A stretch of DNA of 64,000 nt, taken from contig NC_045149.1 in the NCBI RefSeq assembly GCF_008831285.2, positions 12,920,629 through 12,984,628 of the forward strand. The letters are read 5' to 3'. The position numbers and the translations under genes were made by a program. This DNA is from Nymphaea colorata (lineage: Eukaryota > Streptophyta > Magnoliopsida > Nymphaeales > Nymphaeaceae). The notes below the pieces were generated by a model, which was not told the DNA's origin, did not search any database, and saw only the letters and a list, made by a program, of their open reading frames with translations. This document shows positions 11,816 to 22,312 of this stretch, piece by piece. Numbering within the stretch: position 1 is the first letter of the stretch; every line of letters starts with the position of its first letter.

Positions 11816-11886
11816 ATGATACGTTACGATACGGCGTATAGGTCGGCCCGATCGATACACGATACGATACGGCAGTGATAACATTG
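11816..11886. repeat. hAT-1 right end with subterminal repeats
   Basis: The right 70 bp contain GATACG units, a CGTATAGGTCGG segment and the terminal ATAACATTG. The same segment, inverted, forms the left end of the 749-bp element at 2727 and of the truncated copy at 32111, which ties the three copies to one family. Confidence 0.75.
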
Positions 11887-12544
11887 GCCTCTACACAGGA
11901 GTAAACATCTTCAATACTAAGCAGTTCTTCAGAATTAAGGATTTGACTTCTTATACCTTCAAAGTCATCATTCAACCCTGCTAAAAATAGGAACACCCTA
12001 TTCTTCCATTCCTTGGCTAAACGACGCACCTGATCTTGGGGACAATCCCAAGTGTCATCTGAATAGTAGTCAAGTTCCTCCCACTTAGATTTCAAGGCTG
12101 CATAGAAATCTGCCACAAAGTGTTCATCTTGCCATAGAGAATAGACATCATTCATCTACTGATACACTCGAACATCTTTCTTCTTCTGGCCATACATCTG
12201 CTCAAGTATAACCCACATATCTCTCGCAGTCCTCTTGCGAAGAATGAGGGGTTAAATCTCGGGGGGGCACAGAGTTGACAATGCAAGTCTTTAACTTGGT
12301 TGTCCTCAAGAAACCATGTGTCTCAAGCAACATTAGTCTCAGCCGGTTCAATCTTCCTCCTGTTTATATAAGCAATTCGGCCTCGACTTGCAATCCCCAT
12401 GGTGATAGCAGCAGACCATTGAAGGTAGTTCTCTTTGGTAAGACGAATAGTAGTAACTTGAACTGGAATATTTTCAGTTCTAGAGGCCCCAATGTTAGCC
12501 TGGTCTGTATTGACCGTAGAAGAAGACGATTCTGCCATGACCAA
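11887..12544 (-). pseudogene. Copia element B gag, N-terminal part
   Basis: Minus-strand gag starts at 12538 (MAESSSSTVNTDQ; an in-frame ATG lies two codons upstream). It has the family signature IRLTKENYLQWSAAITMGI, then WFLEDNQVK and, after a decayed middle, MNDVYSLWQDEHFVADFYAALKSKWEELDYY and LNDDFEGIRSQILNSEELLSIEDVYSCVEA read in segments. A Trp-to-stop change, frameshifts near 12310-12240 and another stop near 12155 make it a pseudogene. The frame runs into the hAT insertion at 11886 and resumes at 8471. Confidence 0.83.
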
Positions 12545-13300
12545 GATTCAGCGCAGTAGCAAACACGGTGGCAGCAGGCGACCAGCTGATGTCGTGAGGA
12601 AGAAGACTCAAGCAGCGCACGGAGCGGCACTGGACAGACCAGGCGATGGACAAAAGAACGTTGGCAATGACGTTGGGCGGACCTTGACGTCAAAACAGAA
12701 CAAGCGACACAGGGAGGCACTGAACAAAAGGAAACTGTTGTATCTACGCTTGAGACAGCTGGGAGCAGCAGCAGAGTAGACGCAGTGGTGCAAGCAGTGA
12801 CACTGTGGACTGAGCGGCGATGTCAGAGCACCGGCGACAAAGAGGGCACCATCGAGCGATAGAGAGAAGGACACCATCGGGCGACAGTGTTGGGAGTTGT
12901 CGAGCGACAGCCAAACAAAGGCAGGGCAGCGGCGAGTGAAGGAGCACCATCGGGCGACAGGCAAACAGAGCTCTCAGCGTTGATGGACTGGGCGACGACG
13001 ACCAGAACCTCACAGGCGCTCGAGTCTATAGAAGCAGGCAACGGCAGACAGAGACCACAGGCGACGACAACCAGAACCCTACGAACACAGGAACTCCACG
13101 GCAAGGACAGAGGAAGCTGCCGCACACGAGGAACAGCGGCAGGGAGAGAGGTGCAGCAATCGGCGAGCAGAACCTCACCAGAACTTCACGGTGACAGAAG
13201 ATCTCCACTGAAATGGTGACAAGGGATTTTCCGTCCAAACTGAACAGTGACGACACTATCCTTCTTCCAACACGAGCACAATAGAAAAAAACAGAACCAA
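12545..13300 (-). other. 5' untranslated leader of copia element B
   Basis: This is the GC-richer stretch between the primer binding site and the gag start on the minus strand. Several overlapping Ser/Leu/Pro-rich ORFs on both strands match no domain I recognise and are probably chance readings. Confidence 0.55.
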
Positions 13301-13316
13301 CTTGGCTCTGATACCA
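13301..13316 (-). other. Primer binding site of copia element B
   Basis: The minus strand reads TGGTATCAGAGCCAAG immediately after the LTR. This is the usual copia primer site complementary to the 3' end of initiator tRNA-Met. It fixes the element's orientation and the LTR border. Confidence 0.85.
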
Positions 13317-13567
13317 TGTTGAAACAGTAAAAACAAGTAGAACAGTGAACGAAGACGGATTTAACGTAGAAAACCCCTATACAAGAGGGAAAAAACCGCA
13401 GGTGAAGAGGACTGGTGCCCACTAGCAACCAGACTCTCTCTCTTAGAATTTCATTCACACACTGAAATTAGGGTTTACATAGGCTAAGTAGGGCCATATC
13501 AGTAACACACTGGATCAGGTCCAGATCCAGACCCGAAAAGGTGACCCAAATACAACATATGTCAACA
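13317..13567 (-). repeat. 5' LTR of copia element B
   Basis: The 251-bp LTR on the minus strand runs from TGTTGACATATG (13567) to TTTCAACA (13317), TG...CA, and abuts the primer binding site. Its right neighbour at 13568 is the pol terminus of copia C, showing insertion of B into C. The partner LTR lies beyond the left edge of the window. Confidence 0.85.
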
Positions 13568-13826
13568 ATAGACACCTATGCTCCAGCTTGAGGAGGAGTG
13601 TTGAGGAATCGTACTTGTTTGGGATTTGAAGTTCTCTGTATTTTGGGATTTTAGTATTAGGTAGCTTTTTGAATTTTAAAGTTTTGTTGGACAAAGGGTT
13701 ACATAACCCTAGTCATTATTTAGTCTAAAGGCAAAGGAGCAGCCGGCACATTCTGGACTGCTACCTACTCTCTCTTTTTTCCTCACGTTCTCTTCTTCTC
13801 CTTCTTACCTACCTCTCTAAACAACA
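13568..13826 (+). repeat. Copia C remnant: pol C-terminus and 3' LTR
   Basis: The first bases encode the end of a copia polyprotein (TYAPA then stop, as in YAPA at the end of elements 1 and E). The purine tract GAGGAG and a 228-bp LTR at 13599-13826 (TGTTGAGGAATC...AAACAACA) follow. The rest of element C was separated by the insertion of element B. The LTR is distinct from those of the E/1/3 group. Confidence 0.8.
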
Positions 13827-13916
13827 AGATACATAACCCAAATACACAAAAGTATATGCCTACACATATATAAACCTATACAAAGATACATAATTATGTA
13901 CAATAAGATGCATGTG

Positions 13917-13958
<42 letters not shown>

Positions 13959-14193
13959 GCGTCATTATGTTCCTTTTTTCCACTCATGAACTATTTTGTG
14001 CAGGTATGAGGCATCCATTTGACACTGCATGAAACTTCTTTCCTCTTTCCTTCATTTCATATTCCTTCTTGTTCTTGCTTTGTTTTGGCATTCATATCAA
14101 TCGTTTCTACGCAAGCCAAATGATATCTTTCTAGTGAATTTTCAAAATTTGCTAACGTTTACCTGATTGTTCAAGTTTATGTTTATTGTCCAG
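13827..14193 (+). other. Presumed host intron with TG microsatellite
   Basis: No coding signal. A (TG)n tract occupies 13921-13955. The segment ends in a pyrimidine-rich stretch and CAG at 14191-14193, the acceptor of the exon that follows. Confidence 0.5.
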
Positions 14194-14289
14194 ATTGCAG
14201 AGCTAGAGTGCCTACTGGCCAAAGTTTTAGCATCTCCTATTGAAGTGGAAGAGAGCAATATTATAGGAAAAGAAATTTCTTCTGCCAAG
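14194..14289 (+). CDS. Exon of a KDM5/JMJ17-like demethylase gene (PLU-1 region)
   Basis: This 96-bp phase-0 exon is bordered by CAG acceptor and AAG|GTAGAT donor. It encodes 32 residues containing AELECLLAKVLASPIEVEE, which resembles the repeated helical PLU-1-like segments of plant JMJ17/KDM5 proteins (ELxxLLxxAxxxPVxxxE). Open reading, conserved-looking composition and strand agree with the downstream KDM5-like exons at 29840-38984. Several exons expected between this one and 29840 are not visible, so its membership in the same functional transcript is less certain than its coding nature. Confidence 0.6.
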
Positions 14290-14994
14290 GTAGATGGATT
14301 TCATGTTCGGGAGTTCCATTGCTAATATTTGGCACTAGTTATTTTCCTGGACGATGGGTTTGATGATGATGTTATATTGACGTAATTTGCCTTTAGTTTT
14401 AGGAGTTATTTTTGCAATTAAGTATAAACTAATCTTATTTTTATGCATGTAAGACACTGCTTTATGGAAAGTATCACTGCTAAAGTTTGTTTCCCTGTTA
14501 ACTCAGTGCTGACTTTGCATGAATATTGATGGTTATGCTGTTAGATTATATGTAAGTACTTGTGTATATATCTATATATATCCTATCATATATCACAATT
14601 TCTATGCATTTGTAGATTTGCTCAGTAATTGGTATATATATGGTTTATATGTGTGTGTGTGTGTATATATATGTGTGTGTGTGGATGTATATACGTATGT
14701 ATGTATGTATGTGTATATACATATATGTATGTATGTGTATCTTATACACAAGTTTCTATTTTTGTTTTCCTTTGTTTTGTGTGTGTGTGTTTTTTTTATT
14801 GTCTTGTTGTTACTAGCTATTGTCTGATATCCCACTGGCTAGCTTTCCTAGTGGGAGCAGCCCCAACAGCTAGTTCCATTTCATTATTTATTTTTGAGAA
14901 TTTATATATAAAGGACAAGGATCCCTCTTGTTAGCAGGTTCTTAGTGTTTTATTTGTAATGTGATTTTATTCAGCCATATTATATCCATAGACG
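14290..14994 (+). other. Presumed host intron with TG/TA microsatellite
   Basis: No coding signal. A (TG)n/(TA)n/(TATG)n tract lies at about 14640-14745 and creates spurious Tyr/Val/Cys-rich readings on both strands. The gypsy fragment begins after it. Confidence 0.5.
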
Positions 14995-15480
14995 CTACAA
15001 GGAACATAAAGAAGGAGTTTGGGCCTACTTAAAAGATTTCCTAACGGGCAAGGTGCAACAGCGATCAACAAGGGTACATAAGCTCCCCCTACAGTATTCA
15101 GGTCGCTTTCAAATTCTGAACCATATCGAAGTAGTTACTTATAAAATCGAACTCCCTGAGGACTCATTCACCAGCTTTCTATGTCTGATGATTAAGCAAC
15201 ATTACCAAGATCATTCCACTGCAATTCCTCTTACAGCCCTTCCTTTCACACCTAACAATGAACTCTTCCCAATTCGGATTCTCTGACAGAGGGCTGTGAA
15301 GTGGCATGGAAATTCACTCACACTGTGGCTAATTGAGCTGAGCAATGACACACCAACACCAACACCAACGTGGGAGATTCTAGTAAGCTAACAACGATTC
15401 CCAACATTGGCACCTTGAGGACAAGGTGATAGCTAAAGAGGAGAGTATCGATAGTTGCCTAAGGGCGATCAGAAAAAATA
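14995..15480 (+). pseudogene. Ty3/gypsy pol C-terminal fragment (integrase tail, chromodomain-like)
   Basis: The reading starts WAYLKDFLTGKVQQRSTRVH near 15030, then LPLQYSGRFQILNHIE and YKIELPED, the usual integrase C-terminal module of chromovirus-type elements. After a stop near 15285, a chromodomain-like piece reads VKWHGNSLTLWLIELSND with a terminal WEIL. A frameshifted HLEDKV matches the end of many gypsy polyproteins. Only the 3' end of the element is present. Confidence 0.7.
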
Positions 15481-16269
15481 TGATGTAAGGATATGTGAGT
15501 AGATTAGTAAGTTGGGTCCGGATAGGTTAGAGTAATCACACTCAAAAAGAGTCCTGCATATAGAAGGGTTCCAAAATTGTCAGAGTACTCACCAATAGTT
15601 GGTGCTTGTAGTAATTTTTCCGATGCTGGTGAGATGATGTCACAAGAATTTATTGGAAACTCACTTTCCTTTGCATCTCAGCCTCATGAAGAGCTAGTCA
15701 CATACTAGGTCCCCACATTTCCTAAAACAACAATATAGAACTTAGTATTTCCATCAAAGTCAATGTAGATACATATTCCTGAAATGGAAAACAATTAAGT
15801 ATAATAACATAAAATATGGTTGAGTCATGTTATAAGTATGTGGGCAGGTAAAGCTGATCAAGCAGGCAGTTCGTGACATTCAAATGGGTTTTCACTCTGA
15901 TTCCAACACTGTCACACCCTAAATTTTCACTCAAATATTTTCCTTTAAATGCATAGCAGACACAAACTTTTGGTAATCTGACAAGAGTTGACAACACTGT
16001 CCAAATCACATAAAGTCTAAACCACAAATTGGGCCACTCATTTTTATTATATACAAAAAATATGTACGGATGCATGTATACAAAATAGTCACCACACCCT
16101 GTTTGGATTTTCTTTGTACAAGTTTACAAAAACCCAAAAAGATAAACTTCAACTATACATGAGATGCCGACACATGAAGCACTATTCCTAGTGGAACATG
16201 AGCACTGTTGTCAAGATTTGTGCCTCCAAGTTTAGAAACACTAAGAACATCAATTCTTAGGGATGAGAA
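15481..16269. other. Unassigned stretch
   Basis: No gene, terminal repeat or splice-bounded exon recognised. The first part may be 3' untranslated/LTR sequence of the gypsy fragment. The second part may be the decayed N-terminal half of the hAT gene that follows. Confidence 0.3.
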
Positions 16270-16846
16270 GGATGATGTCAAGCAAAGTTTATAGAGGAAA
16301 AAGTTTGAATGGAATATAGCTGGTGTATCAATTACCTTTGATGGATGGACAAACATTTTAAAGGCATCCACAAATTAATTGCAATGCCATAGCATATGTT
16401 GAGATAATTGTTTTTGAGGACAGTTGATACATCTGGAGAATATAAAGATGTTGAATATTTGAAGTGATTATTCATAGAAGTAAGAGGTTGGTTCTACTAA
16501 GGTAGCGCAGATCATTATAGATAATGTTGCCATGTGCAAGAGTGTTGGTAAGTTAGAAAAGTGATTTACCTCGTGTCTTCTGGACTCTATGTATTGCATA
16601 TACTTTATATTTAGCATTGTCGGACATATACAATCCACCAAGTGGTGAAGAAGATCCTCGACCATGTGAACTATTTTCACAAGAAATAGAAAAATATGCA
16701 AAGAATATTAGAAATTTCAACATTAATGACCAACATGCACTGACTCTTTTTGGTAGCTATTCTGGGTTGGAATTGTTAAAAGTTGTTGAGATGCAGTTTG
16801 CTTCCATCATTGTCATGTTGAAAAGATTTCAACGAGTAAAGAATGC
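16270..16846 (+). pseudogene. Degenerate hAT transposase, first part
   Basis: The translation contains GVSITFDGWTNILKAS, matching the first catalytic Asp block of DUF659/hAT transposases. IIIDNVAMCKSVGK then matches the second Asp block, but the reading between them is full of stops and shifts. A better-preserved part, LFSQEIEKYAKNIRNF to MLKRFQRVKNA, runs to 16846, where element E inserted. The reading resumes at 22313 as LVHMVGNKAWRLY. It differs from the hAT-1 transposase. No terminal repeats were found for it. Confidence 0.7.
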
Positions 16847-17105
16847 TGTTGAATTAGAAAAGTTTTATGTTTTAGGAGGCTCTTCGTAATATTAAAGAGT
16901 TATAAGACCTCTTTAATATTTTCGTTGTTTCTCATTGATTTATTTTGTAAATCTCTTTTCTACCCTAATCTCTTTTATAAGGGAGATTAGGGTTAACGTA
17001 ATAACAACTTTTTGGGTTAGCCATACGGCTGCCTCTCTCTCTATCTCCCTCTCTCTCGCTCTCTCCACATCTCACGACAAACCTTCTTATTTCACCACTG
17101 CAACA
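16847..17105 (+). repeat. 5' LTR of element E
   Basis: 259 bp, TGTTGAATTAG to GCTGCAACA-like end (ACTGCAACA here). Contains a hairpin at 16962-16993 and CT-rich 3' part. Differences from the 3' LTR: T/G near 16941, T/G near 17010, A/G near 17098. Confidence 0.96.
16962..16993 (+). promoter_or_regulatory. TATA-like box in an 11-bp-arm hairpin (element E LTR)
   Basis: ACCCTAATCTC (16962-16972) and GAGATTAGGGT (16983-16993) are perfect inverted repeats around the ten-base loop TTTTATAAGG, which holds a TATA-like sequence. The same structure is at 22169-22200 in the 3' LTR. Position within the LTR fits a core promoter; function is inference. Confidence 0.5.
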
Positions 17106-17834
17106 TGGTATCAGAGCAGGCGTGAATCAGGCTGGCGACGTGAGAAACAAAAAAAAAAATCTGTTGTCGACGTTTCTGAGGCGTAAATCAGGCTGGCGAC
17201 GTGAATCAGGCTGTCGACTTCTCCTCTTCAGGCTGTCGACTTCTCCTCTTCAGGCTATCTCTTCCACCGTCTCCTTCCCTTCTCCCTCTTCCGTCTCCTT
17301 CTCCTACTACACACGACACGACTGGGTTGAGCTGACTGTTTTCCAGCAGCTGACCCATGTGGAGGAGTCTATTGACGCTATGAAATCTGCGTGAATAGAC
17401 TCCAGCTATGGGTATCTACATATATATATTTTTTTGCAGCTGGGTGGGAGTCTGCGATAGTTTATGTTGAATGCTTTCGTTGCTATTCATGATTCGTAGA
17501 AAATAAAACTGTGGTACAGCAACGTTAGATGCAAGTAGATACGTTGTTGGTTGCTAAAGCCATTGCAAGCAGTGTGGTTTTTTTTGGCGTCGGATTTCTG
17601 GATTTTTCTCCATCGTGGGGTTCTTGGACAGCAGTCTTCTATTTGTATTGCTGAAACGTATTTATTGTGGGACTGTTGGACAGCAGTCTATCGTGTGGAA
17701 TAGTGGTTTGCATCTAACGTTGCCGTGTGGTGATTGGACTTATGCTATTGTTGATCAGTTGCAGTCGCTATTGATTTATATATACATTTTTTTTCCGCTT
17801 GCTTGGTGGGTGATCATTTGTGGGCAGACTTGCA
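17106..17834 (+). other. Primer binding site and leader of element E
   Basis: TGGTATCAGAGCAGG at 17106 directly follows the LTR and matches the initiator tRNA-Met primer site. The 0.7-kb leader contains a perfect tandem duplication of a 22-bp unit (17207-17228, 17229-17250) and GGCTGGCGACGTGA repeats. Short ORFs within it look random. Confidence 0.8.
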
Positions 17835-20800
17835 ATGGCTGAAATTAATAGATCTGATTTTTCTCATGAGGTTAAAAGTGGAGGAAATCCATTTTCTTAT
17901 GGTTCTACTGTAAAGTTAGATGGATCTAACTATGAGATTTGGTCTCGTGTGTTTATGATGTCTGTGATTGGACATCAGAAGGAGCATGTTATAGAAGAAA
18001 ACGAACCTGTTGAAAATAATGGAAAATATGGTTCATGGAAGGGAGATAATAATATTGTCATGTCATGGATCATGAATAGTGTGCAACCTCAAATTGCATC
18101 AACTATTGCATACTACACCTCGGCCAAGCAAATGTGGGATTTCTTGAAACAAACTTACTCAAATGACAAGAATGTTAGCAAGATATTGCAGGTAGAGGAG
18201 GAACTACTTAATCTGCAACAGGGTAACCAAAGTCTTGCTCAGTACTTCGCTTCCCTTAAGTCGTTCTCTGAACGACTTAAAGCATTACGTCCTCCATGTC
18301 CAACATGCTATAAGACCCATGGTGAACAGTCTATGGTTGCGAAGTTCCTACAGGGTCTCTCCTCTGAATATGCAGTAGCAAAGGCTCAGATGTTGACTGG
18401 AGCAGAAATCCCTGACCTAGCTGAAGCCTACAATAGACTCAGTCGTCTTGCTGTGACCCTCTCTTCACCCTCTAGTGATATCCATGCCTCTGCCCTGGCA
18501 GCCTCAGGAGGTCGTGGACGTGGTTTATTTAGGGGAAGAGGCATGGGCCGTGGGTCAGGAGGAGGTCGGGGGAGATTTCAGTGCACCTATTGTGGGAAAA
18601 TAGGTCATTTGGAAGACAGATGTTGGGATAAACATGGTCGTCCTACCGCAGCGCCACCCTTAGGAAGAAATGTTACATCGAAGCTGGGGACTAACTCTTT
18701 ACAGTCTTCTATTGGATCGGCCCAAGCAGCGTCATCAGTGGTAGATGGGTCTTTATCTTCTTCTCAGCCTGAGACAGTGACTGTGAGTATCAATAAGTCA
18801 GAGTATGAGGACTTTCTAGCACACAGATCTACTCAGCCGTCGGCCTCCACAGTTATGAGTGACAGCGCTATGCCTGTTGACACTATCTCATATGATATAG
18901 GTACTACTTGGGTTATTGATTCAGGGGCATCGAGGCACTTTTGTAGTAAACCTTCTATGTTTACTGTGCTACACTCATTACCTCAGATACGTCATGTGAG
19001 ACTTGCAGATGGTAGATGGTCACCTATTATGGGTTATGGAGATATCAAGATTTCTCAGTCTATGACTATTCCAAATGTGTTATATGCTCCTAAGTTTCCC
19101 ACAAATTTGTTATCTGTTGGACAATTGATTAATGATTTACATTGTCGTGTTACGTTTGACTCTGGTTTATGTTCATTTCAGGACTTACAAACTGGGAAGA
19201 CGATTGGTGGAGGCTATGAGAAAGGGGGCATCTACTTCCTGTCGGATCCCGTGGGTATTGCAGCATCATCGATCACATCGTTGTCCTCCTCTTTCTAGTG
19301 GCATCTCAGACTTGGTCATCCATCTGTCTCCAAGCTCCGTCATCTTCTTCCACATCTTTCATTACCAGAGTCGTTCCAGTGTGAAGCCTGTCAACTTGGC
19401 AAACACACTCGTAGTAGTTATTCATCGAGTCTTAGTCCGTCTAGTTGTGGACTATTTGATCTTCTTCATGTTGATGTGTGGGGTCCTAGCAGAGTTGCTA
19501 GTAGGTCAAGATTTCGTTATTTCCTTGTTATTGTAGATGATTATTCTCGAGTCACTTGGGTATTCCTTTTGAAGGAAAGGTCTGAAGTCGTATGTACTCT
19601 CAAAAACCTTATTATTGAAATAAAGACCCAGTTTGGTATTCTTGTTAAAAACATTCGCATTGATAATGCTCTTGAGTTCAAGGCATCTACCTTAATGAAG
19701 TTTTACTCAGATAATGGCATTTCTCCTCAGTTTACATGTCCCCATACCTCCCAACAAAATGGAATAGTTGAGCGAAAACATCGCCAACTTTTAAATGTGG
19801 CTCGTTCCCTTATGCTTCATACTAATCTACCTGCATACTTTTGGGGAGATGCTATTCTTACTGCTTGCTACTTGACCAATCGTTTACCCTCATCTTCAAT
19901 TGATAACCAGGTCCCCATTAAACTTGTGCACCCACAAAGACCCTTGTTTCCAGTAGCTCCCAAAGTATTTGGTTGCACATGCTTTGTTCACATTCTTGGA
20001 CCCACACGTGACAAATTGGGGGCCCAAGCCATTAAATGTATTTTCATTGGCTACTCCAGAAACCATAAAGGCTACAAATGTTTTGATCCCTTGACTCAAA
20101 AAGAGTATATCAGTGCGGATGTCACATTCTTTGAGTCTCAACCTTATTATAGCCTCACTCCTATATCTACTGGGATGCCATGGTCACCAGACCCACTGCC
20201 TATTCCTCCTATTCCTTTGGAGTCGTTCCCTTTTGAATCTCCCTCTTCTGTTGTGTCCAAGTTTCGTGATCCTCCGCTGGTCTACACACGTCGACAGGAC
20301 CCTTCTCATCATCCTTTGCCAACCATTTCTCAGGAGGTAAGTACATCTGAAGTGCATAGCCCTACTCATTCTGATCCCTGTCAAGACTTACCTATTGCTC
20401 TTCGCAAAGGCAAGCGACAATGTACTTTACATCCTATATCTCATTTTGTGTCTACTGATGGTGTTGGTAAAAATATGCAACAGTTCATTCAAGCTCTGGC
20501 TGCTCATACAGTTCCTACGTGTCACCAACAGGCTTTATTAGACACCCAATGGAGACGGGCTATGCAAGATGAGATGGATGCCTTAGTGCAGAGAGGCACT
20601 TGGGAACTTGTTGATCCTCCTCCTCGTTGTGATATTGTTTGCTCAAAGTGGGTATTCACAGTGAAATATAATTCTGATGGTTCTATGGAACGATACAAAG
20701 CTCGGTTGGTTGCTAAGGGCTACACGCAGACCTACGGTGTGGATTTCTTTGAGACCTTCTCTCCAGTTGCTCGGTTGGGAACCATTCGTCTTATCATTTC

Positions 20801-22046
20801 CGTGACTGTCCACCATGACTGGCACATGTATCAACTGGATGTCAAAAACGCCTTTTTGTATGGTGATCTCGATGAGACTGTCTGTATGCAACAACCACCG
20901 GGATTTGAACGACAGGGGGAGTGTGGCAAAGTATGCAAGCTGAAGAAAGCTATTTATGGACTCAAACAGAGTCCTCGTGCATGGTTTCACAAGTTTTCTG
21001 AGGTAGTCTCAAAGTGTGGCTTTGTGAGATCTCCTCTTGATCATTCTTTGTTTATCAAGAAGGCTTCCAGAGGTATAACCGTTCTCGTGGTTTATGTTGA
21101 TGATATTATCCTGACAGGTGACTCTGATCAAGAAATTTCTGATGTAAAGTTGTTTCTTCAAAAACACTTTGTGACGAAAGATCTTGGTCCTCTACGATAC
21201 TTCTTGGGAATAGAAGTTGCTCGCAATAGGGAGGGTGTTGTTCTCTCTCAACAGAAGTATGTTCTTGATTTATTGCAGGACACAGGGATGCTAGGAGCTA
21301 AACCGGCTAATTTACCTATGAATCCACGTATACATCTTCATGATGACCAAACAGAATTAGTGGATTCTCGATCTTACAGATCCCTTATTGGAAAACTACT
21401 CTATGTTACTGTGACAAGACCAGACATTAGTTTTGCAGTGGGAAAACTAAGTCAATTTATGGAAAAACCAAATAAAGTTCATTGGGATGCTGCCTTGATG
21501 GTGGTTAAATATCTGAAATCGTCTCCTGGCAAAGGCCTTTTGTTCACGAAATGCAAGACTCTGGAAGTGGAAGCCTATAGTGATGCTGACTATGCTGGCT
21601 CAGTAGAGGACAGAAAATCTACCACAGGATTTTGTGTATTTGTGGGAGGCAATCTTATATCGTGGAGAAGCAAAAAACAAGGTGTGGTGTCAAGATCTAG
21701 TGCAGAATCTGAATACAGAGCTATGGCTCAAACAGCAGCAGAAATGACTTGGGCTAGATCTATGCTATCCAGCCTAAGTGTGTCGATTCCACTTCCCATG
21801 AAGATGTATTGTGATAATCAAGCAGCCACACACATTGCAAACAATCCAGTTTTCCATGAAAGAACTAAACATATTGAAGTAGATTGCCATTACATTCGGG
21901 ATCTCGTTCATGCAGGAACCATTGCCACTATTCATGTTCCTTCAAAAGATCAAGCTGCAGATATCTTCACCAAAGCTCTTCCTATTGGTGATTTCTCTAG
22001 ATGTTGTGACAAGCTGAGCATGTTTAATATGTATGCTCCAGCTTGA
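17835..22046 (+). CDS. Ty1/copia Gag-Pol polyprotein of element E (one in-frame TAG)
   Basis: One frame of 1,404 codons from ATG 17835 (MAEINRSDF), interrupted only by TAG at codon 488. UBN2 gag starts about residue 31 (SNYEIWSRVFMMSV). CCHC knuckle CTYCGKIGHLEDRC is at about 250; protease DSGASRHF at 362. Integrase has Asp in HVDVWGP (547), Asp in IDNALEF (610) and Glu in QQNGIVERKHR (646). Reverse transcriptase has LDVKNAFLYGDL and YVDD at 1087; RNase H has YSDADYAGS at about 1249. The TAG stands where related copies have CAG before WHLRLGHPS, so a nonsense mutation is likelier than programmed readthrough. All catalytic residues I can check are present. Confidence 0.95.
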
Positions 22047-22053
22047 GGGGGAG

Positions 22054-22312
22054 TGTTGAATTAGAAAAGTTTTATGTTTTAGGAGGCTCTTCGTAATATT
22101 AAAGAGTTATAAGACCTCTTTAATATTTTCGTTGTTTCTCATTGATTGATTTTGTAAATCTCTTTTCTACCCTAATCTCTTTTATAAGGGAGATTAGGGT
22201 TAACGTAATAACAACGTTTTGGGTTAGCCATACGGCTGCCTCTCTCTCTATCTCCCTCTCTCTCGCTCTCTCCACATCTCACGACAAACCTTCTTATTTC
22301 ACCGCTGCAACA
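22054..22312 (+). repeat. 3' LTR of element E
   Basis: 259 bp, preceded by the polypurine tract GAGGGGGAG and followed by the duplicated target AATGC. Nearly identical to the 5' LTR. Confidence 0.96.

Larger units (their letters stand above)
8472..11886 (+). mobile_element. Complete hAT-1 DNA transposon (3,415 bp), probably autonomous
   Basis: The ends are CAATGTTAT (8472-8480) and ATAACATTG (11878-11886). The 8-bp target duplication GCCTCTAC is exact at 8464-8471 and 11887-11894. The element sits in gag of element B. It encodes one transposase with plausible introns and no internal stop. Both ends carry CGTATC/GATACG subterminal repeats, denser on the left. Terminal repeats, duplications and ORF are all intact, so it is recent and potentially active; activity itself is inference. 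Confidence 0.95.
16847..22312 (+). mobile_element. Complete young Ty1/copia retrotransposon (element E, 5,466 bp)
   Basis: LTRs at 16847-17105 and 22054-22312 are both 259 bp and differ by my reading at three sites. The target duplication AATGC is exact (16842-16846, 22313-22317). Primer binding site, polypurine tract and one gag-pol frame are all present; the only lesion I see is a single TAG at 19296-19298. Domain order PR-IN-RT-RH fixes the copia type. It lies inside a dead hAT gene within the large KDM5-like intron. About 1.2% LTR divergence indicates recent insertion. Confidence 0.97.

Noticed and set aside
12608-13219. Several long overlapping ORFs on both strands
   Set aside because: They lie in the untranslated leader of copia B; composition is biased by GC and CT/GA runs and no domain is recognisable.
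14519-14934. Cys/Val/Tyr-rich ORFs on both strands
   Set aside because: Translations of TG/TA microsatellite sequence in an intron.
19296-19298. TAG as programmed readthrough site between protease and integrase
   Set aside because: Related copies have CAG at the aligned codon and copia elements normally use one continuous frame; a nonsense mutation is simpler.
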